In this document: piece by piece, positions 53,868-62,454 of the stretch
Layout: every line of letters begins with the position of its first letter
Numbering within the stretch: position 1 is the stretch's first letter
NCBI GenBank assembly: GCA_964611035.1
Contig: CAZSWT010000007.1
Coordinates: 1 to 64,000 of the forward strand
Origin: B33-G16 sp964611035
Lineage (GTDB): Bacteria; Desulfobacterota; DSM-4660; Desulfatiglandales; B25-G16
DNA length: 64,000 nt
Direction: 5' to 3'
The notes under the pieces: model-generated
Seen by the model: the letters and a program-made list of their open reading frames with translations, nothing else
What the model was told of the DNA's origin: nothing
The model's database searches: none
Position numbers and translations under genes: made by a program

Positions 53868-53935
53868 GTAACGCGGAAGTCACCTGCCGATGTGAAGCGC
53901 AGCAAAACACATGCTGGGCGCACTGACAGGTTGGC
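53868..53935 (-). other. attC-like site
   Basis: On the minus strand the site runs from GCCAAC to GACTTCCGCGTTAC. GCGCAGC and GCTGGGCGC form the head stem, GTCA and TGAC the lower one. The closing sequence TGACTTCCGCGTTA is nearly the same as in the site at 57048-57168 (TGACTTCTGCGTTA), which supports a common origin. Confidence 0.6.
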
Positions 53936-54129
53936 AGCATGGAAAAGGCAAAGAAGGCCATTAATAATGGTAACGACCTTGTACAAAATCGATTCTGCTC
54001 TGTCCCACTACAAAAACCAACCGATGTTCTTGTGTGATTCGACGAGACCAAACACCCGATCCGAGAAACTTCAAAGACTCTGGTTTGCCCGGCCGTCTTC
54101 ACCGATTTGTGAGGGACTGTATTTACTCG

Positions 54130-54849
54130 TTAAACAGTTTCCGCTCGATGTTGTTTGACAAACTCCGCAAGGCTGTTGAAGTGAAAATCGATCCGGGTGT
54201 CTCTTGGCGGAGGCATAATAGCACCCCATCCCTCCTGATCATGGCGTCGATCAATCCATGCAGTAGATAGTCCGAACTCGGTTGCTGGAATATGGTCATG
54301 GAACAGGCTTTGAGCTGTATGCAGGATGTCCGACCTGGAAAAACCCTTGGCCTGTAGCTGATTCAGCATGTATGTAAAGTTTTTTGGATTGGGTTTGTAC
54401 GAACCAATATCCTCAGCGGTATAGATCTCGTCAAACTCTACCTTCAATCGTTTGTTACTGGCCGCGAAGCTTACTCGATCTACATTTGACAAAATCACAA
54501 GTGTGTAATGTTGCTTCAGATAGCTCAGCGCATCAGTGGAATCTGGAAACGCCGGCCAATCTGAAACTGTGTGTCCGAACCTTTCCGCTTCTGTATCTGT
54601 AATATCGACACCCCAGTCGGTAGCCAATTTTCTGTATACTACAGAAAGCAGATCTGAATATCGCATATTTGGAGTTTCATCTTGCTGAGCAGACTCATGC
54701 TCAGCAAACGCTGCTAATACTTTATCTCTTTCTTTCGATCCGCCCGCTTTATCCATTAGTGGCCTTAAGGCGTCAAATATCCCCGTTTCCCAATCTATAA
54801 GGGTTCCATAGCAGTCAAAGGTTAATACTTTGTAATCCGAAAGTTTCAT
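54130..54849 (-). CDS. HAD-superfamily hydrolase, haloacid dehalogenase-like
   Basis: 239 residues. Motif I is TFDCYGTLIDWE with the nucleophile Asp near residue 10; motif II is ILSNVDR (about 118-124); the conserved Lys is in SYKPNPKNF (about 150). The cap-region layout resembles type II haloacid dehalogenases. Substrate unknown. About 190 bp of non-coding DNA follows it before the next attC-like site. Confidence 0.85.
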   Translation of the reverse strand: MKLSDYKVLTFDCYGTLIDWETGIFDALRPLMDKAGGSKERDKVLAAFAEHESAQQDETPNMRYSDLLSVVYRKLATDWGVDITDTEAERFGHTVSDWPAFPDSTDALSYLKQHYTLVILSNVDRVSFAASNKRLKVEFDEIYTAEDIGSYKPNPKNFTYMLNQLQAKGFSRSDILHTAQSLFHDHIPATEFGLSTAWIDRRHDQEGWGAIMPPPRDTRIDFHFNSLAEFVKQHRAETV

Positions 54850-54884
54850 TCAAGGTTTCCATTTCAGGGGTGAGTACCGAACTC

Positions 54885-55049
54885 CTAACGGGTAAGCATG
54901 TATGCTAACCATATGCCGATAATTCCACCAGCAACACTTCCAAGCAATGAGGTCATAGAAAATGCATCAGCTCCCAGTAGAGTGGGCATATACCCGCCTG
55001 CAAAGGAGCCGATAATCATTCCAAGCATAATCATCGATTTACGAGACAT
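54885..55049 (-). CDS. Small membrane protein, 54 residues
   Basis: The minus-strand ATG at 55049 opens MSRKSMIMLGMIIGSFAGGY, then MPTLLGADAFSMTSLLGSVAG and GIIGIWLAYMLTR. Two glycine-rich hydrophobic helices separated by a polar turn make it a small integral membrane protein of a common kind. No strong ribosome site. It lies between an attC-like site and the HAD gene, as cassette cargo. Confidence 0.65.
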   Translation of the reverse strand: MSRKSMIMLGMIIGSFAGGYMPTLLGADAFSMTSLLGSVAGGIIGIWLAYMLTR

Positions 55050-55116
55050 AGTAGTTACAACAATAAATGTGCGTTACCATGTGTTTCTGTGCAATCCAAA
55101 ATCTTCATAAGTTTAG

Positions 55117-55174
55117 TGTTCTAACCGTCGCAAATCAGCCGACGCGGTCAGCGGTCGGCTGCATTTGTTTGTTT
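55117..55174 (-). other. attC-like site
   Basis: On the minus strand AAATGCAGCCGACCGC pairs with GCGTCGGCTGATTTGCG with an unpaired G, and the site closes with GTTAGAA, one base off GTTRRRY. It lies between the vapC stop codon and the small membrane protein. Its arms are nearly the same as those of the site at 55898-55955. Confidence 0.72.
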
Positions 55175-55195
55175 CGATGCTGGGAAGACCAAATC

Positions 55196-55600
55196 TTATG
55201 AAGTTATCAATTTTACAGTTGGAAAATACGATTGATATCTAGAGACATCTCTCGTAATTAAATCCAAATTCTGGACGGCGGCTTGTGCACCAATAAAAAA
55301 ATCCGGGAACGGAGTTCTTTTTGTGCCCTTTCTTTTTTTGTATTTAAGGTAGGCTTTTCCAGCTAAAAACAATGCCTCTTTGGGGATTTCCAGCATCTGG
55401 AGACCAGCTTTGGCTATTGCGGATTCCAAATCCTCTATCCGCTTAAAACCAATGGAGATTTCAGAATAAACGATCGAGTTGATATACAAGATCCCCAATT
55501 GATCATACTCGTCCAGTTTTGATTCAGACCAATCAGCCCATTTCGGATCATTCAGGAAAACATCCAAAACAATATTCGAATCAACGAGAACCCCTTTCAT
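55196..55600 (-). CDS. vapC: VapC-type PIN-domain toxin
   Basis: 134 residues. The PIN nuclease acids are visible: D8 (LVDSNIVLD), the Glu in YSEISIGF (about 46), and the distal Asp pair in TPFPDFFIGA and DLITRDVSRY. Such toxins cleave tRNA or rRNA. The start overlaps the antitoxin stop by four bases. Toxin-antitoxin pairs are frequent in integron arrays, where they stabilise the array. Confidence 0.88.
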   Translation of the reverse strand: MKGVLVDSNIVLDVFLNDPKWADWSESKLDEYDQLGILYINSIVYSEISIGFKRIEDLESAIAKAGLQMLEIPKEALFLAGKAYLKYKKRKGTKRTPFPDFFIGAQAAVQNLDLITRDVSRYQSYFPTVKLITS

Positions 55601-55824
55601 TTGTCTCCTCTTGTAAGGGCCATTATTTCATCAGTTGTCATTTTAACGTTGGCTATTCCCCTCAATTTCCTGAATTTATATGTTTTTTGGGGTTCGCCTT
55701 TTCTTTTCACCAAATAAATTCGGTCTTTCTCTTCTATAAAATCAACTTCAACAGCAGGAGTTATTCCTAATTTTTCCCGAATTTCTTGTGGAATTGTGAC
55801 TTGTCCTTTTATGGTAACTCTCAT
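55597..55824 (-). CDS. vapB: AbrB/VapB-type antitoxin
   Basis: 75 residues. The N-terminal swapped-hairpin DNA-binding domain (MRVTIKGQVTIPQEIREKLGI) is of the SpoVT/AbrB type; the C-terminal tail (KFRKLRGIANVKMTTDEIMAL) is the toxin-binding part. GGAGGT lies upstream of the ATG. It probably represses its own promoter. Confidence 0.88.
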   Translation of the reverse strand: MRVTIKGQVTIPQEIREKLGITPAVEVDFIEEKDRIYLVKRKGEPQKTYKFRKLRGIANVKMTTDEIMALTRGDK

Positions 55825-55897
55825 GATTGTACCTCCAGTAATGTGTAATACTGGTAATAATAATACTTCTGCTTATTTTTGTCAATCATGAATATCT

Positions 55898-55955
55898 CAT
55901 CGTCGCAAATCAGCCGCGCGTCTTTTTGCGTCGGCTGCATTTGAATGGTTATGGC
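55898..55955 (-). other. attC-like site
   Basis: AAATGCAGCCGACGC and GCGCGGCTGATTTGCG pair with an unpaired G around a short loop. The arms share most bases with the site at 55117-55174. One core is good (CATAAC on the minus strand); the other is degenerate (GACGATG). Confidence 0.62.
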
Positions 55956-55971
55956 CTTTTTTGAACCCTTT

Positions 55972-56415
55972 TTAATCTATTTCGACTAACTCCTTACAAC
56001 TCCCACAGCGCTTGGCACCGCGAAAGAGTTGCTCACCACAATGAGGACATCTGTAACGCTTTTCCTCTTCTTCCACCCACTTTTCAGTACCCAACTTTTT
56101 TCTAGCAGGAACAGAGCGGAGTATTACTTTTTTACCAACAGGAACAGGAAATTCATCAATTAATTTACATGGAAACTCTTCACATTGATGGCAGCCTTCA
56201 TAATTTTTTCCCATGACACATTTTCGAATACCACATTCTTGGCAGTATACAAATTTTTCGTTTGACAAACAGCCTTTGCAGGCTATTTGTTCAGGGGTAA
56301 CACCATACGCATTGGCTAATTTTTCTTTTAGCTTTTGATTATTGTCGCGACTTGCCATATATATTCCGCAAACGCCACAATACATACTGCAAGGTGCTAA
56401 TAATCCTGTGTTCAT
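55972..56415 (-). CDS. DUF3795 protein with C-terminal zinc ribbon
   Basis: 147 residues. The DUF3795 cysteine pattern is CSMYCGVCGIY (about 9-19), CKGC, CQECGIRKC, GCHQCEEFPC. A separate ribbon follows near the end (CPHCGEQLF ... CGSCKELVE). Probably metal-binding; function unknown. Flanked by attC-like sites on both sides, so it is a single-gene cassette. Confidence 0.85.
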   Translation of the reverse strand: MNTGLLAPCSMYCGVCGIYMASRDNNQKLKEKLANAYGVTPEQIACKGCLSNEKFVYCQECGIRKCVMGKNYEGCHQCEEFPCKLIDEFPVPVGKKVILRSVPARKKLGTEKWVEEEEKRYRCPHCGEQLFRGAKRCGSCKELVEID

Positions 56416-56485
56416 GTTGTTGTCTCCTTCTTATTTTTGACTATCTTCCATTCTAATCCCCATGACAACCTTTTCTTAGCCTCCG

Positions 56486-56542
56486 CCATAACGCCCGGCA
56501 TAAGGCGCGGCGGCTTCTCGCGCCCTTAATGCCGTTGTTATA
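56486..56542 (-). other. attC-like site
   Basis: A 57-bp near-palindrome. ATAACGCCCGGCATAAGG on one strand matches ATAACAACGGCATTAAGG on the other, so both arms end in an AAC core. The stop codon TAA of the ybaK gene is inside the first core (ATATAAC), the normal arrangement in cassettes. Confidence 0.75.
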
Positions 56543-57026
56543 TTTTTTCTGATAAATCAACCCATCTGCCCTTTGTGAGAATTTCTAAATCAGTAGGCCT
56601 TAGTTGAAAAACAGCAAAAGGACTTCCAGCCGCAGCCCAGATTACTTCATATTTCTTCAGGTCTGGGTCCAATATGGTTTCCAAGGGTTCTTTATGGCCT
56701 GCTGGCGGCACTCCACCGATTGCATACCCAACTCTTTCTTTCACATACTTTGCATCCGCTCTACCAAGTTTCAAGCCCGTCGCTTTTGCGATTTTCATTA
56801 CATCCACTCGATTTGAGCCAGATGCTATAACAAGAATCGGAAGGTCATTTGCCTTATCTCTAAATACGAGAGATTTAGCTATTTGAGAAACTGTACATCC
56901 AATACTATCAGCTGCCTCCTGTGCTGTCCTGGTTGAACCAGGTAGCTCTTTAACTTTAAAGGAGAAGCCTTTGGCAAAAAGGAATTCTTGTACACGTTTT
57001 GCACTGTCGCTTAGCTCTGATGCCAT
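56538..57026 (-). CDS. ybaK: YbaK/EbsC-type aminoacyl-tRNA deacylase
   Basis: 162 residues. Blocks of the YbaK/ProX editing domain: RTAQEAADSIGCTVSQIAKSLVF (about 32-54), VIASGSNRVDVMKIAKA (about 66-82) and IGGVPPAGHKEPL (about 107-119), which forms the substrate pocket. Such proteins hydrolyse mischarged tRNA such as Cys-tRNA(Pro). A stand-alone copy as cassette cargo. Confidence 0.9.
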   Translation of the reverse strand: MASELSDSAKRVQEFLFAKGFSFKVKELPGSTRTAQEAADSIGCTVSQIAKSLVFRDKANDLPILVIASGSNRVDVMKIAKATGLKLGRADAKYVKERVGYAIGGVPPAGHKEPLETILDPDLKKYEVIWAAAGSPFAVFQLRPTDLEILTKGRWVDLSEKI

Positions 57027-57047
57027 AAGTTCATTCCTTTAAAAAAT

Positions 57048-57168
57048 ATAACGCAGAAGTCAGGTGCAGCTTGGGCTACCACAGACTTCAAAAAACTAAC
57101 ACATTTTCAATTTTCACTATTCTGCCAAATCGGCTCGGCCCTAACTGTCACTTGAACTGACATGTTAT
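57048..57168 (-). other. attC-like site, about 120 bp
   Basis: On the minus strand it opens GCATAACATGTCAGTTCAAGTG and closes AGGTGCAGCTTG-type arms ending TGACTTCTGCGTTAT on the complementary side of the stem; AAC...GTCAG...AAG...TG is shared by both arms. The stop codon of the upstream hypothetical gene is in the first core. The closing sequence matches the site at 53868-53935. Confidence 0.62.
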
Positions 57169-57515
57169 GCAATGTCATTTTGGTTTTCTATCAGAGCCGC
57201 TACTTTCAACCCGATAGAAATGGGGTCAGCACTTTTTTCAATGCAGACAGAGACATGTCCCCAAGGTGTTGGCAAAACAAATTGAAAAAAATTACCGTAT
57301 TTCACTAATAAGTAATCCAAACCGCCACAATCGATTTCACCACGTTGTGATGATAGTTTAAGCAGGGTTGGATTAACAAGAAGCTCTTCGTAACGATCTG
57401 ATTCGGAACTGCTTGTATCTTGTGTATCATCTTTGGATTTTGATTTAAGTTTGCCATTTCGATATATAGCCACATATCGTATATCATTTGAGATTTTGAA
57501 AATTCCTTCAATCAT
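57165..57515 (-). CDS. Hypothetical protein, first cassette
   Basis: 116 residues. Strands and helices alternate: DIRYVAIYRNGKLKSKS, a polar loop rich in Ser and Asp, EELLVNPTLLKLSSQRGEIDCGGLDYLLVKYGNFFQFVLP, and GHVSVCIEKSADPISIGLKVAAL. The pattern is like small roadblock/profilin-like sensor folds, but I do not recognise the family. It is next to the intI remnant, so it is the most recently inserted cassette position. Confidence 0.65.
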   Translation of the reverse strand: MIEGIFKISNDIRYVAIYRNGKLKSKSKDDTQDTSSSESDRYEELLVNPTLLKLSSQRGEIDCGGLDYLLVKYGNFFQFVLPTPWGHVSVCIEKSADPISIGLKVAALIENQNDIA

Positions 57516-57534
57516 TTCTGTATTCCTCTATCGT

Positions 57535-57541
57535 GCGTAAC
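57535..57541 (-). other. Probable attI/first-cassette junction
   Basis: On the minus strand GTTACGC, one base off GTTRRRY, lies about 20 bases upstream of the first cassette's start codon and between it and intI. This is where the attI recombination point is expected. Confidence 0.45.
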
Positions 57542-57552
57542 ATAAGGATTAT

Positions 57553-57581
57553 ACTGCCTATATGCAGTATTATATTACTGC
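57553..57581. promoter_or_regulatory. Overlapping palindromes in intI upstream region
   Basis: GCAGTA and TACTGC flank six bases (57564-57581), a perfect 6+6 palindrome; ACTGC and GCAGT flank six bases (57553-57568) and share its left arm. They lie between intI and the first cassette. A repressor operator, for example LexA (which controls many intI genes), is plausible but the site does not match a consensus I can name. Confidence 0.45.
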
Positions 57582-57680
57582 AAAACAAAATTTATATTGA
57601 AATTATTCAATAAGTAAAACGTGTTGTCTGAAAATGAGCGTAATATTAGAATCTATAAATACTGAAATAGAGTTTGTGAT

Positions 57681-57875
57681 ATGAAGTTATTGGATCAGGT
57701 TCGTGATGTGATGCGCAGAAAGCATTAGTCAATTCGCACAGAACACGCATATCTTAACTGGATAAAGCAATATATCCCATTTCACAAAAAATGTCATCCA
57801 AAAGATATGGGAGAAAAGGAGATAGGCAAGCTTTCGAGACACACGAAAACCATCAGTCCTATCGGGCAAAGATAA
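57681..57875 (+). pseudogene. intI: Integron integrase intI, decayed N-terminal remnant
   Basis: The frame reads MKLLDQVRDVMRRKH, a TAG stop (where the family has Tyr), then SIRTEHAYLNWIKQYIPFHKK and HPKDMGEKEIGKL before diverging and ending at TAA. This is the N-terminal SAM-like domain of integron integrases (KLLDQVRDxxRxKHYSxRTExAYxxWIKRFI-x-FHxKRHPxxMGExEI). The catalytic domain with its Arg, His and Tyr is gone, so no integrase can be made from it. It is divergent from the cassettes, as intI normally is. Confidence 0.88.
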
Positions 57876-57980
57876 TTAATCTTTTTTTCCAGTCTGGAAT
57901 TTAAAAATCTACCATTTTATTTAATACACGCCTTTATAGTAAATCATATATCTTCAAAGATCGGGGAATCTCTAAATACC

Positions 57981-58010
57981 TTGACAGAAAGCATAACAAA
58001 TACGTACCAT
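57981..58010 (+). promoter_or_regulatory. Promoter of the RND efflux operon
   Basis: TTGACA, an 18-base spacer and TACCAT. The start codon of the adaptor gene lies about 45 bases downstream. The stretch from 57876 to here shows no gene. Confidence 0.55.
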
Positions 58011-58056
58011 AACAGGCTAAGGTTATTAACAATTTCTTCCAGCTATGGAGCGAGAT

Positions 58057-59205
58057 ATGGTCCATAAGGGTTCGGTTTTTATTTGGGTAGTACTTGGGTT
58101 AGCTCTTTTGATGTGTGGATGTCAGAATTCCGATTCTGAAGAGAAGATTACCCCTACTGGCATTAAAGTAGTCGAGCCGCCAGCGGTAAAGGTTGTCACA
58201 GTAAAGAAAGGCGATATCTCTGTTCCTCTTGTGGCTACCGGTACTATATTTCCTGAATATGAATCAAAGATTGGCCCGAAAATTTCCGGAACCATAGAAA
58301 TAGTGTATGTGGATGAAGGGGACAAGGTACAAAAGGGACAGCCCTTGGTCCAGTTGGACCAACAAAATTTGCTCATCGCTGTTAGACAGGGACATGCAGC
58401 GGTCAGGGTGGCCGAGGCGCAACTCAAAGAGGTGGAAGTGAAGGTAGAAAATCTAAAAAAGGAAAGGGAACGACTGGCTAACCTATTAAAGAAAAATGTG
58501 CTTTCTCAGCAAAAATATGATGATATTGACACCGCCTATTTAATGGCTGTGACAGGAATAGAAGTAATCAGGGCCCAGATTTTAAGTACAAGGGAAAACC
58601 TGGCAATGGCAGAACAAAAACTTAGAGATACAGTGATTATCGCCCCATTTTCCGGCCTGATAGTAAAAAGATTCATTAATCAAGGGGAGTTTGTCTCCAC
58701 TATGCCCCCAAGCCCTCTTTTTTTGATCATGGATATAGACAAGGTAAAGACAGAGATTAGCCTGCCCGAGATCCATATAGCTCGTATACACATTGGCAAT
58801 CCTGTAGAGGTTACAGTAGATACCTACCCAGGTATTATTTTCAGGGGTAAGGTTTCGACAATAAATCCCATGGTAGATCCCGTGAGCAGGGCATTTATAG
58901 TAAAGGTTGAGATCCATAATAAGGATCATAGATTAAAGCCTGGAATGTTTGCCAGGGTAAAGATTTACCCTACAATACATAAAGATACCCTTATTGTGCC
59001 ATTCAAATCGGTAATGAAAAGGGAGGGCACCACCGTTGTCTTTATGATTGATGACAATACAGTAAGGTTGCGGGCAGTTACGGCAGGCATTACCAATGAA
59101 AGAGAGATTGAGGTGATTGATGGCTTAAAAGAAGGGGAAGAGGTTGTTATTGAAGGGCACTATGGAATGGCAGACAAAACAAAGGTTAGGGTAGAGAGGG
59201 AATAG
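58057..59205 (+). CDS. RND efflux periplasmic adaptor (membrane fusion protein)
   Basis: 382 residues from the ATG at 58057, which has GGAG six bases upstream; an in-frame ATG at 58045 is possible. A lipoprotein signal (VFIWVVLGLALLMCGC) leads to a lipoyl half-motif (GPKISGTIEIVYVDEGDKVQKGQPLVQLD, about 75-105), a coiled hairpin (about 115-185), the second half-motif (LRDTVIIAPFSGLIVKRF), then beta-barrel and membrane-proximal domains. It links an inner-membrane RND pump to an outer-membrane channel. The pump gene follows with no gap; no channel gene is seen here. Confidence 0.93.
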   Translation: MVHKGSVFIWVVLGLALLMCGCQNSDSEEKITPTGIKVVEPPAVKVVTVKKGDISVPLVATGTIFPEYESKIGPKISGTIEIVYVDEGDKVQKGQPLVQLDQQNLLIAVRQGHAAVRVAEAQLKEVEVKVENLKKERERLANLLKKNVLSQQKYDDIDTAYLMAVTGIEVIRAQILSTRENLAMAEQKLRDTVIIAPFSGLIVKRFINQGEFVSTMPPSPLFLIMDIDKVKTEISLPEIHIARIHIGNPVEVTVDTYPGIIFRGKVSTINPMVDPVSRAFIVKVEIHNKDHRLKPGMFARVKIYPTIHKDTLIVPFKSVMKREGTTVVFMIDDNTVRLRAVTAGITNEREIEVIDGLKEGEEVVIEGHYGMADKTKVRVERE

Positions 59206-62200
59206 ATGAATATTCCAGCATTTTCTGTGAATCGAAAGATTACTGTTCTTATGTTGACGCTGATTGTGTGCCTGTTTGGCATCATCGCCTTTACCAGGAT
59301 TGGTATAGATATGATGCCTGACCTGGAATATCCCTTTGTATCTGTTATTACCACCTATGAAGGTGTAGCGAGCGAAGATATTGAAAACCTGGTCACCAGA
59401 CCCATAGAAGAGGCTGTAAGCACAGTAAAGCGAGTGAGCACTGTCAGGTCAATATCCAAGGAAGGTGTATCTGTAGTGATGGTAGAATTTGAATGGGGCA
59501 CTTTGCTTGACTTTGCAGCCCAGGATGTTCGGGACAAGATCTCCTGGTTAGCGGACTTCATTCCTGAGGATGCAGACAGCCCTATGGTGGTTAAATTTAA
59601 CATGTCTGACATGCCTATCCTTTTTTACGGTATCACCGGAATGGATGATACAATCAAACTCAGGCAATATGTGAAAGATAATATTAAAACCAGGATTGAG
59701 AGGTTGGATGGGGTAGCAAGCTGTTGGATCTCAGGAGGACTGGAACGAGAGATAAATGTCTTTGTTGATAGGGATAGATTGAGCGCCTATAATCTTTCTA
59801 TCAGCCAGGTTATAGAGACACTGAAAAGAGAGAATCTGAATATCTCAGCAGGACATGTGAGCAAGGGCTATACTGAGTATCTGGTAAGAACCCTGGGCGA
59901 GTACAAATCCATTGCGCCCATCTCCAATACTATTGTTGCTATCAAAGGGGGCACACCCATATATATTAAAGATATCGCAACGGTCAAGGATACACATAAA
60001 GAGATTAGAAACTATTCCAGGACCAATAAAAAAGATTCGTTAGTAATGATGGTCCTTAAACAGTCAGGTGCGAATACCGTTAAGGTTATTGACAGGGTAA
60101 AGAATGCCATTCAAGAGATGAGGGCAGAGATTCCAGAAGGGGTAAAATTCCATGCGGTAATAGATCATTCCAGGATTATCAAGAAGGTGGTGAAGAGAAC
60201 AAATTTCAATGCAATTGAGGGGGCTATTCTGGCCATTATGGTTATCCTCCTTTTCCTTGGCAATTGGAGACCCACCTTAATTATATCCCTGGCTATACCG
60301 CTGTCTGTAGTTACTACCTTTATGGGTATTTATGCCTTGGATTATACCTTTAATATAATGACACTCGGTGGTCTGGCACTTGGGATTGGTATGCTGGTTG
60401 ATAATGCGGTGGTGGTCATAGAGAATACCTTTCGGCACTTAGATGAATTGGGAGAAAATCGAAATGAGGCTGCAAAGGCTGGGGCAACCGAGGTTGGAAT
60501 GGCCATAACAGCATCAACATTGACAACTATGGCCGTGTTTTTACCCATGGTGTTGACATCAGGGATAGCAGGAAAACTCTCACGCCCATTAGCTGTAACC
60601 GTATGCCTGGCACTCTTCGCATCTTTATTTGTGTCCCTTACCATAGTGCCCATGGTTGCCTCCAGCATCTTGAGAGGAAAAAGAAGAGATAATGCTGGAC
60701 GGGCATCTGTTAAGAGCAGGTTTGAGCTTATAAGGAATATTTACAGGAGATGGCTTCTCTTTTCTCTCAGGCACAGGAAGACAGTCCTCGGTGCCACGGC
60801 TTTCCTCATTGCCGGAACAATCTATATGGTCCCACGTTTAGGTATGGAGTTTATGCCAAAACAGGATATGCCGATATTATCCATGATGGCAAAGATGCCG
60901 GTAGGCACCAATCTGGAGGAAACCAACAGGGTAATCAACCAGATTGAAGACGCAGTGCTTGACCAGCCTGAGACCCTGTATATCACTCCATTTGTTGGAC
61001 TTTCTGAGGTGACCAAGATGGATCTTGCCTGGGGTATGGGGGCAGCAGACGTGAGTGAGGCTGAGATAATGGTTAAGCTTGTTGATAAAGAGGAAAGGGT
61101 TAGATCATCAGATGAGATAACAGATGCAATACGCGGGAGACTTCCAAAGGTAAAGGATGCCGAATTCAATTTTATAGATATAGGTGAGATGATGATGGGG
61201 GGTGGAGGAGAATCACCTATAGAGATTAAGGTGTTTGGTAAAGATCTTTCAATCCTTAAGGAAATCAGCACATCCATTGCAGAAAAGTGCAGGGATATTC
61301 CTGGGTTCAAAGATATTGAGCTGAGCCTTAAGTCTGTCAAGCCAGAAATCCAGATAAAGGTAGACAGAGAAAAGGCAGCACGGTTGGGGCTCACGGTTGG
61401 GGCTATTGGCAGGACTGTAAAAGAGGCGTTTCTTGGAATAGTGGCCAGCAGATATCGAATAGCAGGTGACGAATACGATCTCAGGGTAAGGCTTCAGGAT
61501 CTTGACCGAAACTCTGTGAGCGACATACGCAATATTAATATCTCCTCTCCCTTAGGTCCCCAGATACCCCTCTATCAGGTGGCAGAGATTGGATACGGAA
61601 AGGGACCGGTTGAGATAACCAGGGAGGATCAAGAGAGAAAGGTTGCGGTAAAGGGAAATTATTTTGGAAGAGATTTGGGCAGTATTGTTAGTGACATCAA
61701 AGAGAGGGTGGCAAGGATAAGTCTGCCAGAGGGATATTTTGTGAAATTGGGAGGACGCTATCAGGATATGCAGGAGGCCTTCTCTTCGCTGTCGTGGTCG
61801 TTGCTTATAGCTATTATGCTGGTCTACATGATTATGGCAGCCCAATTTGAATCACTTGTGACACCCTTTGTCATCATGTTTACTGTTCCCTTGGCATTTA
61901 TAGGTGTGGTCTTTGGCCTCTATGGTTTTGGAAAGACCCTTTCTGTGCCGGCCCTCATGGGGGTTTTAATACTTACAGGCATAGTGGTGAATAATGCTAT
62001 TGTTATGATAGACTATATCAATAGATTAAAAAAGAGTGGGATTGAATTTGGAGAGGCTATTATAGAGGGGGCATCAGTGAGGGTTCGACCCATTTTGGTG
62101 ACTGCCATTACCACCATACTTGGAATGCTTCCAATGGCATTAAGTCATACGGAAGGAGCGGAACTGAGATCACCTATGGCTGTAGCGGTAGCTTCAGGCT

Positions 62201-62298
62201 TGCTGTTTTCTACCTTTCTTACCCTATTTATTATCCCTATCGTCTACAGCATTGTAAACAGGGTTTCATACACAGGGCCACCTCATGGTGATACATAA
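59206..62298 (+). CDS. RND-family efflux transporter (AcrB/HAE1-like)
   Basis: 1030 residues, full length. First membrane helix at about 12-30, a porter domain, helices around 335-500, a second porter domain and the final helices after about 855. The proton-relay acids are in helix 4 (GLALGIGMLVDNAVVVIEN, about 391-409). The N-terminal DMMPDLEYPFVSVITTYEGVASEDIE is typical of the family. It exports drugs, lipids or other small molecules using proton flow. Its start codon follows the adaptor's stop directly. Confidence 0.95.
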   Translation: MNIPAFSVNRKITVLMLTLIVCLFGIIAFTRIGIDMMPDLEYPFVSVITTYEGVASEDIENLVTRPIEEAVSTVKRVSTVRSISKEGVSVVMVEFEWGTLLDFAAQDVRDKISWLADFIPEDADSPMVVKFNMSDMPILFYGITGMDDTIKLRQYVKDNIKTRIERLDGVASCWISGGLEREINVFVDRDRLSAYNLSISQVIETLKRENLNISAGHVSKGYTEYLVRTLGEYKSIAPISNTIVAIKGGTPIYIKDIATVKDTHKEIRNYSRTNKKDSLVMMVLKQSGANTVKVIDRVKNAIQEMRAEIPEGVKFHAVIDHSRIIKKVVKRTNFNAIEGAILAIMVILLFLGNWRPTLIISLAIPLSVVTTFMGIYALDYTFNIMTLGGLALGIGMLVDNAVVVIENTFRHLDELGENRNEAAKAGATEVGMAITASTLTTMAVFLPMVLTSGIAGKLSRPLAVTVCLALFASLFVSLTIVPMVASSILRGKRRDNAGRASVKSRFELIRNIYRRWLLFSLRHRKTVLGATAFLIAGTIYMVPRLGMEFMPKQDMPILSMMAKMPVGTNLEETNRVINQIEDAVLDQPETLYITPFVGLSEVTKMDLAWGMGAADVSEAEIMVKLVDKEERVRSSDEITDAIRGRLPKVKDAEFNFIDIGEMMMGGGGESPIEIKVFGKDLSILKEISTSIAEKCRDIPGFKDIELSLKSVKPEIQIKVDREKAARLGLTVGAIGRTVKEAFLGIVASRYRIAGDEYDLRVRLQDLDRNSVSDIRNINISSPLGPQIPLYQVAEIGYGKGPVEITREDQERKVAVKGNYFGRDLGSIVSDIKERVARISLPEGYFVKLGGRYQDMQEAFSSLSWSLLIAIMLVYMIMAAQFESLVTPFVIMFTVPLAFIGVVFGLYGFGKTLSVPALMGVLILTGIVVNNAIVMIDYINRLKKSGIEFGEAIIEGASVRVRPILVTAITTILGMLPMALSHTEGAELRSPMAVAVASGLLFSTFLTLFIIPIVYSIVNRVSYTGPPHGDT

Positions 62299-62342
62299 CC
62301 TATTGATTTTTAATCTTTTTGTCGGGTATGGGTGTATTTTTT

Positions 62343-62360
62343 AATTGAAAATTTTCAATT
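62343..62360. repeat. AT-rich perfect palindrome
   Basis: AATTGAAAATTTTCAATT is an exact 18-bp palindrome, and AATTGGAAATT with a run of A follows on plus. It lies between convergent genes and may act as a weak terminator on either strand. Confidence 0.4.
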
Positions 62361-62454
62361 TTAAATTGGAAATTAAAAAAAGATACCAATACACTGGACT
62401 TTGACGCTACCGTGGTCTCATACACTCATACAGATAAAGTGAAAAAGTCTCTTT

